NCBI RefSeq assembly: GCF_036248275.1
Contig: NZ_CP109181.1
Location: forward strand, 1,364,001-1,428,000
From: Streptomyces sp. NBC_01716
Lineage (GTDB): Bacteria; Actinomycetota; Actinomycetes; Streptomycetales; Streptomycetaceae
Direction: 5' to 3'
DNA: 64,000 bases
Numbering within the stretch: the first letter of the stretch is position 1; each line of letters begins with the position of its first letter. The notes under the pieces are model-generated. The model searched no databases, was not told the DNA's origin, and worked only from the letters and a program-made list of their open reading frames with translations. Shown piece after piece: positions 41,868-51,049 of the stretch. Both the position numbers and the translations under genes were made by a program.

Positions 41868-42753
41868 CGATGCGGAATCCGAGGACGGCGGCGGTCGCCA
41901 CGGAGACCGGGGAGCCCGCGCCGACGAGCGCGATGAGCAGCGCCGCCTCGACGGAGCCGACTCCGCCGGGGGTCGGCACGATCCCGGCGACGATGCTGGC
42001 GGCCAGGTAGGCGATCATGATGTCGACGGTGGGCACCGGCATCTGGAGCGCGCGGGCCACCGTGACCATGACGGCGGCCTGGAGCGCGGGGAAGGCCAGT
42101 GCCCCGGTCCACAGGGCGATCACCCGGGCGGGCCTGGTGTGCAGGGCGCGCGCGTCGGTCAGCGCGGTCCGCAGGAAGTCGTGGACGAAGCCGCGCAGCG
42201 GCCGTACCGACCAGAGCACCAGCGCCGCCAGTGTGAGCGCGCCGACCAGGAGGAGCAGCGCCGGCAGCCCGTACTCCGCCGGCAGCAGTCCGCCCAGCGG
42301 GATGGACCCCGGGTAGAGGGCCATGAGCGTGAGCAGCAGGGTGTAGCGGCCGATCGGCTGGGCCAGCGAGTAGAGGGCGAGCGCGGCGAAGGCCCGCGCG
42401 GTGGGTATCCCGCAGCCCTGGAGGAAACGCAGCGTCACCATGTGCGCGCCGAGCCCGGCGGGGAGCAGATGGTTCGCGGACCCGGCCGCGACCTGGGAGG
42501 CCAGGAGCCGCCCGGCGGGCAGCGATTCCATGACGGTGCCCTGCCTCAGCAGACAGACGGGTATCCAGCACGCCCCGGTCACAACGACCGCGGCCAGCAG
42601 CCAGTTCCGGTCCGCGCCGCGCAGCTCCTCGATGCCCGAGAGGATCACCGGCCAGTTCCCGGCCACCCAGGCGGCCACGAGGACGAGCGGAACGAGACAG
42701 ACCAACTGCCGCAGCGGCACGCGCCGCAGTACGGAGGGCAGGGTCATCGACAC
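41797..42753 (-). CDS. UPF0104/LPG-synthase-TM family membrane protein
   Basis: A 318-residue integral membrane protein with eight or more helices. It has the family blocks AAGSANHLLPAGLGAHMVTLRFLQ and AASIVAGIVPTPGGVGSVEAAL of the lysylphosphatidylglycerol-synthase transmembrane (flippase-like) domain; there is no cytosolic synthetase domain. Lone copies often lie beside glycosyltransferases for lipid-linked sugars, as here, and could move or bind the lipid carrier. The substrate is unknown. Confidence 0.82.
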   Translation of the reverse strand: MSMTLPSVLRRVPLRQLVCLVPLVLVAAWVAGNWPVILSGIEELRGADRNWLLAAVVVTGACWIPVCLLRQGTVMESLPAGRLLASQVAAGSANHLLPAGLGAHMVTLRFLQGCGIPTARAFAALALYSLAQPIGRYTLLLTLMALYPGSIPLGGLLPAEYGLPALLLLVGALTLAALVLWSVRPLRGFVHDFLRTALTDARALHTRPARVIALWTGALAFPALQAAVMVTVARALQMPVPTVDIMIAYLAASIVAGIVPTPGGVGSVEAALLIALVGAGSPVSVATAAVLGFRIVTVWLPLLPGALVLAVLVRRKVL

Positions 42754-42791
42754 GGCGCAGCCGTCCTTCCATGACGCGCCAAGGCGCGCGA

Positions 42792-42823
42792 GAGCGGGGG
42801 GTTCCCTCTAGGAATCCCCGCTC
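42792..42823. terminator. Hairpin upstream of the UPF0104 gene
   Basis: Left arm 42792-42805 and right arm 42811-42823 pair over 12-13 positions, with one extra G and one mismatch, around the loop CTCTA. It lies about 40 bases before the start of the leftward gene. It may stop transcripts or form a leader structure; no U-run follows. Confidence 0.45.
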
Positions 42824-43230
42824 CACGCGACCTTGCGGTGTCATCCGCCCGTCGGCCGGTGGAACGGCCCGAGCCATGTACTGGTTCCGGCCACAGGCGC
42901 GCGAGCTGCCGCGCTGCCCCTGGTGGGGTCTCAGCCGGCGGGTGGTTCACATGACTCGCTGCCCTGTGCCGGTGCTCCGGTCCGTGAGGGCGCTGTACAG
43001 GCCGCGCGCGTAACGCAGATTTTACCGGACGGATCGTACGGCATTCGGGCCCGGTGCGACGGCGCTCCGTACGGGCCGGCCCGGGCGCCGCCGAGGGAGT
43101 GAACTCCCAGGTGACAGACGGGTGTTGAGCGCTCGGGCGAGCGGGCCCTGTGCCCGCTTCCGAGTCCGGCCGGATGGCTGGAACAGTGCCCTGCGAATCC
43201 TCGCCGATTCAAGAACTTCGTAATCGACCG

Positions 43231-43260
43231 TTGACCGCACCCTTGTTACTCACTTAGCGT
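43231..43260 (+). promoter_or_regulatory. Putative vegetative promoter of the uptake operon
   Basis: TTGACC (43231-43236) and TAGCGT (43255-43260) are spaced by 18 bases, close to the HrdB consensus. Transcription would start near 43267, about 28 bases ahead of the first gene. Confidence 0.55.
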
Positions 43261-43294
43261 CCTGCCCACCCCAGTGGAAGCCAAGTTCCAATGA

Positions 43295-44383
43295 ATGGAA
43301 GTTCAGGTGAAAGCTGTGAACCCGGACGATCCGTCGGCTCTCGACGCCCGATTGACCAATGTCAGCAAGACCTATCCCGGCGGCGAGACCGCGGTGACCA
43401 GCATGAACCTCGGCGTCAGGCGCGGTGAGTTCTTCTCGCTCCTGGGGCCGTCGGGATGCGGGAAGTCCACGACACTGCGCATACTCGCCGGTCTCGAACA
43501 GCCCACAGAAGGCACCGTCGCCATCGCGGGCAAGGACATGACCGGAGTGCCGCCCAACAAGCGGCCGACCAACCTGATCTTCCAGAAACTGGCACTCTTC
43601 CCGCACCTCACCGTGGCCGAAAACATCGCCTTCGGCCCGAAGATCCGCCGCCAGTCACGCGCGGAGATCCGGACGACCGTCACCGACATGCTCGACCTGG
43701 TCGACCTCGCGGGTTACGCCACCCGCAAGCCCGCGCAGTTGTCCGGCGGCCAGCAGCAGCGGGTGGCGATCGCCCGCGCCCTGGCCAACAAGCCCGCCGT
43801 ACTGCTGCTCGACGAACCCCTGGGCGCGCTGGACCTGCGGCTGCGGGTACAGATGCAGCGCGCTCTGAAGCAGATCCAGCAGGAGTCCGGGACCACCTTC
43901 GTCTTCGTCACCCACGACCAGACCGAGGCGTTCACCATCTCCGACCGGATCGCCCTGATGAACGGGGGCCGCGTCGAACAGGTCGGCCGGCCCGACGAAC
44001 TCTACGACCGCCCCGCCACCGAATTCGTCGCCACGTTCCTCGGCGACACCAACATCATCCGCGGCGCCGTCGATGACCGGGTGCTGCGCGCGGACGGCTT
44101 CACCTGCCGCACCCCGGGCCCCGGCACGGCGCTGTCGGTCAGGCCGGAGGCCATCGCCATGCGGCCCAGGCTGACCACCGGCTTCGACAATCTCTTCACC
44201 GCCCGCGTCACCGACCTCACCTTCCAGGGAGCGAGCATCCGCTTCCAGGTGGCCGTGGCGGACTCCGGGCCCGAACTGGTCGTACAACTCCCCGCCAAGG
44301 ACGCACGGGGGATCGCCGCGGGGGACGAGGTCGAGATCGGCTGGCCGTCCGACGCCGCCGTCATGCTCGGCGCCGGCAACTAG
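43295..44383 (+). CDS. ABC transporter ATPase, PotA-like
   Basis: A 362-residue import ATPase. Walker A is GPSGCGKST, the Q-loop is FQKLALFPHLTV, the signature LSGGQQQR, Walker B VLLLDEPL and the switch His lies in VTHDQTEA. The C-terminal 110 residues form a TOBE/OB region as in polyamine and iron importers. It powers the lipoprotein and fused permease encoded next. The ATG at 43295 has no ribosome-binding site; GTG 43316 with AGGTGA upstream is a fair alternative. The TAG stop is formed by the first bases of the MITE-like element, so the C-terminus may have been changed by its insertion. Confidence 0.9.
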   Translation: MEVQVKAVNPDDPSALDARLTNVSKTYPGGETAVTSMNLGVRRGEFFSLLGPSGCGKSTTLRILAGLEQPTEGTVAIAGKDMTGVPPNKRPTNLIFQKLALFPHLTVAENIAFGPKIRRQSRAEIRTTVTDMLDLVDLAGYATRKPAQLSGGQQQRVAIARALANKPAVLLLDEPLGALDLRLRVQMQRALKQIQQESGTTFVFVTHDQTEAFTISDRIALMNGGRVEQVGRPDELYDRPATEFVATFLGDTNIIRGAVDDRVLRADGFTCRTPGPGTALSVRPEAIAMRPRLTTGFDNLFTARVTDLTFQGASIRFQVAVADSGPELVVQLPAKDARGIAAGDEVEIGWPSDAAVMLGAGN

Positions 44384-44560
44384 GGCGTGTTTGAGAAGTC
44401 CCGTCTGGCCCACGACGCCTGGCACGCGCGCTCGCCGCGTTGTCGGAGTCATCCAAGTACGTCCAGTACGAGGATGATCCTCCGCCTTGCGATCGCACGC
44501 ACCAGACGCCGTGGGCCCCGCCCGATGGGCGGACGACGCTACTTCTAAAACACGCCCTAG
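44380..44560. mobile_element. MITE-like element with 20-bp inverted ends
   Basis: The ends CTAGGGCGTGTTTGAGAAGT (44380-44399) and the complement of 44541-44560 match at 19 of 20 positions. Inward, further stretches (GCCCACGACGCCTGG against GCCCACGGCGTCTGG) pair, so the whole 181 bases can fold into a long imperfect hairpin. There is no transposase. It lies within an operon, and its left end supplies the stop codon of the ATPase gene. Similar sequences recur between genes of Streptomyces chromosomes, as far as I recall. Confidence 0.75.
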
Positions 44561-44562
44561 GG

Positions 44563-44589
44563 CCTGTCCGGCGGATCTTCGCGGACAGG
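44563..44589 (+). terminator. Short hairpin after the MITE-like element
   Basis: CCTGTCCG (44563-44570) pairs exactly with CGGACAGG (44582-44589) around an 11-base loop. It lies in the leader of the substrate-binding-protein gene and could reduce read-through from the ATPase gene or belong to a second repeat family. Confidence 0.5.
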
Positions 44590-44645
44590 ACCTGGCCGAG
44601 CGCGGGCCCACCATCTGAAGTGCCTTGACCACCCAGGGAGAGACC

Positions 44646-45812
44646 ATGCACAGCAACACGGACAGCTCGAATGGGGACAAGGCGGCGGCCGGAGCCACGT
44701 CGCCCGCAGGAGAAGGAACAAGCCGTACCCCGGTGTCGCGGCGCTCGCTGCTGGCCGGCGGCGGTGCGGTGGCGGCCGGGCTCTTCCTGGCTGCCTGCGC
44801 CTCGAACAAGCAGCCCGGCGCGTCCGCGAGTTCGGGCTCGGGCAAGAAGCTCACCATCACCATGACCCCCTTCGCGGGCGCCGATCTGGGCGTCATGCCG
44901 AGAGAGTTCGCCAAGGAGTACCAGGACAAGCACCCCAACGTACAGATCAAGATCGACGACACGCTCAATCTCGCCAAGCAGACCGCCGCCTACCAGGCCG
45001 GCCCGCACAAGCCGCTGAACAACCTGGTCTTCTCCAACGGCGGCGCGACGGCCACCGGCAAGGCCACCGGTATGTACCTCAAGCTGGACTACAGCAAGAT
45101 CCCCAACACCGCCCAACTGCACCCGCAGTTCGTCGAACGCGACCACTGCGGTGTGGTGTTCGGAGCCGACCAGATGGGGCTGGTCCACAACACCAAGACG
45201 TATCCCAAGGGCTTCGAGTCCTGGACCGACCTGTGGTCGCCCGACCAGCGCGGAAAGCTCTGTTTCTTCACCGTCCCCTGGTGGGCCATCGGCATGGCCG
45301 CCAACCTCAACGGGGGCGGCTGGGACAACATGGATCCGGGCTTCGAGCTGTGGATCGAGCACGCCAAGAACATCCGCACGATCGTGACGGCCAACCCCCA
45401 GTTCCTCAACGTCCTGTCCACCAGCGAGGCCCCGCTGACCTCGCACTACCTGGGCACCTCGACCGCCTGGCGCAGCCAGGGCGCGCCGCTGGGCTACAGC
45501 CGTCCCACCGAGGGCGCCTTCTTCGACCCGGTCGGCGTGAACATCAACTCCGGCAGCTCCGACGACCAGCTCGAGGTCTGCTACGACATCGTCAACGAGA
45601 TGCTCCAGCCCAAGTGGAACCAGCGCTGGGTGGACACCTCGATCCAGATTCCCGCCTCCAGCACATCGAAGCTGACCTCGAAGCTCAAGGCCATCCCGGC
45701 CATCGCCGCGGGCCCCGACCAGAAGTTCGTGGACGTCGACTGGGACACCGTCGGTAAGAACATGGCCGCCTGGACCGCGCGGTGGAACGAGGAAGTCGTC
45801 TCCAAGATCTGA
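44646..45812 (+). CDS. Tat-exported substrate-binding lipoprotein of the ABC importer
   Basis: A 388-residue extracytoplasmic solute-binding protein. The N-terminus has a twin-arginine motif (SRRSLLAGG, residues 31-39) and a lipobox LAAC with Cys51 as the lipid-modified residue. The mature part begins KKLTITMTPFAGADLGVM and has the two-lobed fold of spermidine/putrescine-type or related binding proteins. ATG 44646 has GGGAGAGA just upstream. The ligand is not predictable; the neighbouring peptidases suggest an amide- or peptide-like compound. Confidence 0.87.
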   Translation: MHSNTDSSNGDKAAAGATSPAGEGTSRTPVSRRSLLAGGGAVAAGLFLAACASNKQPGASASSGSGKKLTITMTPFAGADLGVMPREFAKEYQDKHPNVQIKIDDTLNLAKQTAAYQAGPHKPLNNLVFSNGGATATGKATGMYLKLDYSKIPNTAQLHPQFVERDHCGVVFGADQMGLVHNTKTYPKGFESWTDLWSPDQRGKLCFFTVPWWAIGMAANLNGGGWDNMDPGFELWIEHAKNIRTIVTANPQFLNVLSTSEAPLTSHYLGTSTAWRSQGAPLGYSRPTEGAFFDPVGVNINSGSSDDQLEVCYDIVNEMLQPKWNQRWVDTSIQIPASSTSKLTSKLKAIPAIAAGPDQKFVDVDWDTVGKNMAAWTARWNEEVVSKI

Positions 45813-45873
45813 CGGCCCAATTCCGACAAGCCAGTTCTGACGACGTCCACCCACGACCGGAAGGACCTGCACG

Positions 45874-47667
45874 ATGGCGGACAACCCTCCAGGCGGCATA
45901 CGAGAAGCCGCCCCGGTGAGCGGGGCGGCGACGGCCACGGCGGAGCGCCCCGCCCCCGAAGAGCCGGGACCCCGCCGAGGACACCCCAAAACCTTCACCG
46001 GCAAGGGCCGCGACCGGCGCACCGCACTGCTGCTGCTCGCCCCCAGTATCGTGCTGCTGCTCGCGGTGTTCGCCTTCGCCATGGAGTCACTCGTCGAGTA
46101 CTCCCTGCAGGAGTACCAACCCGGTGGCGTCAACACCCCCAACACCTTGGCCACATGGGCCAAAGTCCTCACCAGCTCCTACTACTGGTCGGTGATCTGG
46201 CAGACCGTACTCGTCGGTCTGCTGGTCACCGGGATCACCGCGGTCGTCGGCTATCTCACCGCCCTGGCCCTGCACCACACCAAGCGGACCGGCTGGCGCA
46301 ACGCCGGATACGCGGTGGTCTTCTCCTCGCTGGTCTTCTCCGGCATCGCCAGCGTCTACGCCTGGCAACTGCTGCTCGGCCAGGAGGGTTTCCTCAACTC
46401 CGCGCTCGGCCTGTTCGGCATCGGTCCTGTCCACCTGCTGTACGAGCGCAGCGCCGTCGTCATCGCGCTCGTGCACACGCTGCTGCCGCTGATGGTCCTG
46501 CCGATCAGCAGCACCTTCCGCCAGATCGACGGCACACTCGCCGACGCGGCCGACGACTTCGGAGCCTCCCGCTGGCGCACCTTCCGTTCCATCACCCTGC
46601 CGCTGAGCGCACCGGGGCTCATCGCCGGCTGCCAGCTCACCTTCGCCCTGGCCATCTCCAGCTTCACCGCCCCCAGCCTCCTCGGCGGTGGGCGGATCGC
46701 GACCCTGTCCACCAGCATCTACTCCCTGGTCGGCACCACGGACTATCCGGGCGCCTCCGTCTGCGCCCTGGTGCTACTGGTCCTGGCGCTGGTCTCCACC
46801 GGAGCGTTCGTACTCCTCCAGCGCCGGTTCGCCGAGGCCGACCAGGGCGGCGTCACGATCAGTCCGTCGCCGCCGAGGGGCATCCGCGGACTCGGGGTGT
46901 GGATGGCCGTGCTGTACGCCTTCCAGCTCGTGCCCGCCGCGATCGTCGTGATCAGCTCGCTGTCGTCGGTCTCCTACGGGGTATGGCCGCCGCCCGGCTT
47001 CTCCACCCGCTGGTACACCAGCCTCTACCACCAAGACGGCGTCATGGACGCCTTCGTCGGCAGCGTGTGGATCGGTGCCCTGGTCGCCGTGCTCGCCGTA
47101 CTGCTCGGTTCTGCCGGTGCGGTCGCCCTGGTGCGCTACCGCTTCCGGGGCAGCGGAATCGTCCAGTCGGCGCTGTTCTCACCCGTCGTGGTGCCCAAGA
47201 TCGCCTTCGGCTTCGCCGTGTTCATGCTGCTCGCCCGGGCGGGCCTGCCCTCCGGTCGCTGGGCCGTGGTCCTCGCGCACACCGTGGCGACCGTGCCGTT
47301 CGTGATCGTGCTGCTGTCCGCAGCCCTGACGCGGGCCGACCGCACCCTCGACTACGCGGCGATCGACCTCGGCGCCTCGCCGCTGCGCGCCTTCTTGGGC
47401 ACGACGCTGCCGCAGATCGCGCCCGCCCTGCTGATCAGCGGAGTCTTCGCCTTCCTCGTCAGCTTCAACGAGATCGACCTGTCGATCTTCCTGCTCAACT
47501 CCGACCAGCAGACCCTGCCGGTGTGGATGTACGGCTACCTCAACAACTACCAGGACCCGACGCCCGCCGCCCTGTCCACGATCATGACCGCGCTCTCGGT
47601 GCTCGTCGTCGGACTCGGTGCGCTGCTCCTGCGCGTCGTCCAGCGCGGACGCCGACTGGAACTGTGA
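45874..47667 (+). CDS. Fused double permease of the ABC importer
   Basis: A 597-residue protein in which two binding-protein-dependent permeases (PotB- and PotC-like) are joined in one chain. The first half has the EAA loop DAADDFGASRWRTFRSITLP near residue 225, and the second half AAIDLGASPLRAFLGTTLP near 500. There are about 12 transmembrane helices. The single chain can supply both halves of the channel for the PotA-like ATPase. It lies 61 bases after the lipoprotein gene. Confidence 0.9.
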   Translation: MADNPPGGIREAAPVSGAATATAERPAPEEPGPRRGHPKTFTGKGRDRRTALLLLAPSIVLLLAVFAFAMESLVEYSLQEYQPGGVNTPNTLATWAKVLTSSYYWSVIWQTVLVGLLVTGITAVVGYLTALALHHTKRTGWRNAGYAVVFSSLVFSGIASVYAWQLLLGQEGFLNSALGLFGIGPVHLLYERSAVVIALVHTLLPLMVLPISSTFRQIDGTLADAADDFGASRWRTFRSITLPLSAPGLIAGCQLTFALAISSFTAPSLLGGGRIATLSTSIYSLVGTTDYPGASVCALVLLVLALVSTGAFVLLQRRFAEADQGGVTISPSPPRGIRGLGVWMAVLYAFQLVPAAIVVISSLSSVSYGVWPPPGFSTRWYTSLYHQDGVMDAFVGSVWIGALVAVLAVLLGSAGAVALVRYRFRGSGIVQSALFSPVVVPKIAFGFAVFMLLARAGLPSGRWAVVLAHTVATVPFVIVLLSAALTRADRTLDYAAIDLGASPLRAFLGTTLPQIAPALLISGVFAFLVSFNEIDLSIFLLNSDQQTLPVWMYGYLNNYQDPTPAALSTIMTALSVLVVGLGALLLRVVQRGRRLEL

Positions 47668-47763
47668 CCGACCGCGGCCCGCGACGACGTACAGGCGACC
47701 CCGTACACGCGACCGCCTACCCGTACACCGCCCGACCTCGTACCACCACCAGGGAGACCACCG

Positions 47764-49341
47764 ATGGCTGAGCTGTTCCCACGGCTGCGCCACGTCTGCG
47801 ACTTGGACGCCGCCTACCTGCGCGAGTACTCAGGACTGCACGACGAGTACGACGGCACGATCGTCGATCTGTCGCCGTCCGGGGTGGCCTCGGCGCTCGC
47901 CGCGCTCGGCGGTCCCGCGCTGGACGACGCGCACGACGAAGCACAGCTCGCGGCCACCGAGAACGCCATGCGGACCCGGTTCGGCCGTATCCGCCAGCAC
48001 CGCTGGGACCCCTGGGTCCATATCGAGGCACTGGACCTGTCGTCGTACGACCGGCCCTACGACGACGGCGCGGTACGCGAGGAGGCCAGGCGCCGCCACC
48101 TGCGGCTCTGGCCGGACGCCGTGGACAATGCGATCGAGGCGCTGGACGAACTGTCGTCCTCCGTCGCCGGGATGTTCCTGCCCGCGGCGCGCGGGATGGC
48201 CGCCGAGGTCCGTGAGGACGACGGCGAGGACGGTGTCCGCGCACTGGCCGCGCTGGCGCGGCTGACCGCGCACCTCGAATACGCCGCACGCGAGGCCGCT
48301 CCGGCCGCCGGCCTCGGCAGGGCCGACCTCACGGCGCTCCTCGGCTGCGAGGACCGCGTTGTGGCGGACCTGGAAGAGCTGGCCGCCATGGCCGACAGCG
48401 AGTACGCGCGGATGAGCGACATCCTGGACGATGCCGCAGCCCGCCTCGACCCCGCGGGCGCCGACGATCCGGCCGCTCGGACCCGGCGGCTCAGCGCTCG
48501 GGTGCGGGCCGACCACGGCGACTTCCCGCGGATCCTCGCCGACACGCAGGCACAGGTCGCGCTGGCCGCTCGCTTCGTCCGCGAGCGCGATCTGGTGCCG
48601 ATCGTGGACGAGGCGTGCGTCATCGAACCCAGCCCGCCCGCGCGGAGTTGGGCGGCGGGAAGGGTGAGCTGGACCGCGCCCTGGGAGACACGGGGCCACT
48701 CGCTCTTCCATGTGACCGGGCCGTCCCCGCACTGGTCGCTCGACGATCACCGCGCCTGGCTGTCCCGCTTCAACCGGCCCGCGATGGCCGTGATGGCCGT
48801 CCACGAGATCGGCCCCGGCCACTGCAGTCACGCTCTGATGATGGGGCAGGTCGACCGGCCGATCCGTAAGACGCTGTGGTCCGAGCTGTTCTTCGAGGGC
48901 TGGGCCCACTACGCCGAGGAGATGATGTGGGAGGAGGGCTACCAGGACGACAGCCCCCTCTACCAGTTCGGCATGGCGCAGGAAGCCATGATGCGGGCCG
49001 TCCGCGTACAGGCCGCGCTCGGTATCCATACTGGTTCCCTCACCCTCGATGACGCTGTCGCCCTCTTCGAACGCAAGGCGTTCCTGGCGGGTCCCGCCGC
49101 GCGGGCCGAGGCGCTGCGCGGCGTCTGGGAGCCGACGTACATCCGTTACACCTGGGGCAAGGTCCTCGTGCGGCGGCTGCGCGACCAGGCGAAGACCGCG
49201 TGGGGCAGCGACTTCACCCTGCCGCGCTTCCACCGCGAGCTGATGGCCCTGGGTTCCCCGCCGGTCGGCCTGGTGGCGTCGGCCATGGGCGTCGGCCCGG
49301 CACCGGTCCCGCAGTCGGGCCAGGGGAGGGGGTCGGTATGA
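47764..49341 (+). CDS. DUF885-family zinc peptidase-like protein
   Basis: A 525-residue protein of the DUF885 family. The zinc motif HEIGPGH starts at His347, and a downstream Glu lies in FFEGWAHYAEEM, as expected for a gluzincin-like carboxypeptidase. There is no signal peptide, so it probably acts on imported substrate in the cytoplasm. Its stop overlaps the start of the next gene in an ATGA. The substrate is unknown. Confidence 0.82.
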   Translation: MAELFPRLRHVCDLDAAYLREYSGLHDEYDGTIVDLSPSGVASALAALGGPALDDAHDEAQLAATENAMRTRFGRIRQHRWDPWVHIEALDLSSYDRPYDDGAVREEARRRHLRLWPDAVDNAIEALDELSSSVAGMFLPAARGMAAEVREDDGEDGVRALAALARLTAHLEYAAREAAPAAGLGRADLTALLGCEDRVVADLEELAAMADSEYARMSDILDDAAARLDPAGADDPAARTRRLSARVRADHGDFPRILADTQAQVALAARFVRERDLVPIVDEACVIEPSPPARSWAAGRVSWTAPWETRGHSLFHVTGPSPHWSLDDHRAWLSRFNRPAMAVMAVHEIGPGHCSHALMMGQVDRPIRKTLWSELFFEGWAHYAEEMMWEEGYQDDSPLYQFGMAQEAMMRAVRVQAALGIHTGSLTLDDAVALFERKAFLAGPAARAEALRGVWEPTYIRYTWGKVLVRRLRDQAKTAWGSDFTLPRFHRELMALGSPPVGLVASAMGVGPAPVPQSGQGRGSV

Positions 49342-50987
49342 CGGAGGGCCAGTGGCCGGTCGTGGACCTGGCACTCGAACAAGGGCGGAAGACCGCGGCT
49401 CACGGCGGCACCGCCATGGTCTCGGCCATGCATCCCGTCGTCGCCGACGCGATGCTGGACGTCCTGCGGCGCGGCGGCAACGCCATGGACGCGGTGCTGA
49501 CGGCCGTCCCCCTGCAAGGTGTGGTCGAACCGCAGATGACCACGCTGGCCGGTGGAATGTCGGTGCTCCACTACGACGCGGCGCGGCAGACCTACGACTA
49601 CATCGACGGCGAACTCGACCACACTCGCGACGACCCGCCGGTGTCCGCCACCTGGGACCACTATGTGACGGTGGACGGCGCCCTGGGCGCCTCCTCCGGC
49701 CGACGGGTCGCGGTCCCCGGCGCCGTGGCGGGCATGCACCTGGCCATGGAGCGCCACGGCAGCATTCCCTGGGCCGACTACTTCGCACCGGCCGTCGAGG
49801 TCGCGGCGGCCGGTTTCCCCATGTACTCCTTCCTGTACGGCGAAGCCTTCGAAGCCGCCGCGGGCCGGTTGTCCGCCCACCCCTCGGGCCGCGCCGAATT
49901 CCTGCCGGACGGCCACGTACCGCCGGTCGGGGAGCGGCTGGTCCGCCCGGCGCTGGCCGAGACGATGCGGCGGATCGCCGTGGATGGCCCCGACCACGTC
50001 TACCGCGGTGCGTGGGCGTCCCGCTTCGTGACCGCCGTGCGGGAAACCGGCGGTACCGTGACCGTCCGCGACCTCGACGACTACGCGGCGCGCGCGACCC
50101 GGCCCGTGCGCCGCGCCTACCGGGGCCACGAGATCGTCGGCGCCCCGCCCCCGTCGTCCGCGGGCGTCCTCATCGCGCTCGTGCTCGGCATCCTGGAGAA
50201 CTTCGACCTGCCCGCCATGGGCCACTACACGCGCGACGCCGAAGCCCTCGAAGTGCTGCGGCGTGCCATGGCCTTCGCTGAATTCTTCACCGAACGCTTC
50301 GTGAAGGACCCGCTGTCCTACGACGTACCGGTGGACGAACTTCTGTCACCCGACTTCGCGGCGTCGCTGGCCGCGCTGATCCGCGGCAACGCCAGGCGCG
50401 ACCCGGTGCCGGCGAGCAGCGGTACCGTCCGGCCGCCCGGCACGCCGCACACCAACAACACCGACCACGTCGTGGCGGTGGACGGTGCGGGCAACATGGC
50501 GTCGCTGACCCACAGCGTCTACGGCACCACCTTCGGCACCGGTCTGGTGGTGGACGGCATCCCCGTCAACAGCGGCAACAGCTTCCCGGGCACCGGCAAC
50601 GGCGAAGGGCGGCGCGTCCTGTCGCCGTTCCCGCCCACCATGGTCGCCCGCGACGGGGCACCGCACCTCGCCCTCGGGTCACCCGGCCTGTCCGCGCGCG
50701 CCACCGCGATCGTGCTGGCCAACCACCTCGGCTACGGCCTCGGCCTGCCCGAGTCGATCGACGCGCCGCGCTTCCAAGGCGCCCAGACCGACCAGCCGTT
50801 CACCGTCGAGGCCCGTGTCGATCCGCGGGTACTGGACACGCTCGCCACCCGCTACGGCGCCGACGTACGGCTGACGACCCCGTACTTCTGGCACTTCGGT
50901 TCCGTCCACGCGGTGGAAGTCGACGCGGACGGCCACCGCCACGGATACTGCGACCCGCGGCGCCCGGGACGGGCCGCGGGATGGTGA
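49338..50987 (+). CDS. Gamma-glutamyltransferase-like Ntn hydrolase
   Basis: A 549-residue protein of the gamma-glutamyltransferase family. The presumed nucleophile and processing site is Thr375 in NNTDHVVAVDGAGN, which aligns with Thr391 of the E. coli enzyme. The small-subunit block GTTFGTGLVVDGIPVN follows, and LGSPGL stands where classical enzymes have GSPGG. No signal peptide is visible, unlike most secreted members, which fits a cytosolic hydrolase for imported gamma-glutamyl or amide compounds. It is translationally coupled to the DUF885 gene. Self-processing is inferred. Confidence 0.84.
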   Translation: MTEGQWPVVDLALEQGRKTAAHGGTAMVSAMHPVVADAMLDVLRRGGNAMDAVLTAVPLQGVVEPQMTTLAGGMSVLHYDAARQTYDYIDGELDHTRDDPPVSATWDHYVTVDGALGASSGRRVAVPGAVAGMHLAMERHGSIPWADYFAPAVEVAAAGFPMYSFLYGEAFEAAAGRLSAHPSGRAEFLPDGHVPPVGERLVRPALAETMRRIAVDGPDHVYRGAWASRFVTAVRETGGTVTVRDLDDYAARATRPVRRAYRGHEIVGAPPPSSAGVLIALVLGILENFDLPAMGHYTRDAEALEVLRRAMAFAEFFTERFVKDPLSYDVPVDELLSPDFAASLAALIRGNARRDPVPASSGTVRPPGTPHTNNTDHVVAVDGAGNMASLTHSVYGTTFGTGLVVDGIPVNSGNSFPGTGNGEGRRVLSPFPPTMVARDGAPHLALGSPGLSARATAIVLANHLGYGLGLPESIDAPRFQGAQTDQPFTVEARVDPRVLDTLATRYGADVRLTTPYFWHFGSVHAVEVDADGHRHGYCDPRRPGRAAGW

Positions 50988-51049
50988 CCGCCCCGCCCGA
51001 ACAGCCGCCCTACGCAACCGACTTGGGACGACAGGAGAGGCACGTACCC

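Larger units (their letters stand above)
42754..43294. other. Intergenic region between the UPF0104 gene and the ABC-transporter operon
   Basis: This 541-base stretch contains a hairpin near its left end (42792-42823) and a good promoter near its right end (43231-43260). Short open frames inside it have no recognisable product and irregular codon use. No other structure was seen. Confidence 0.5.

Noticed and set aside
44440..44628. Short open frame inside the MITE-like element
   Set aside because: It spans the element end and the next hairpin, has no ribosome-binding site and shows no coding bias.
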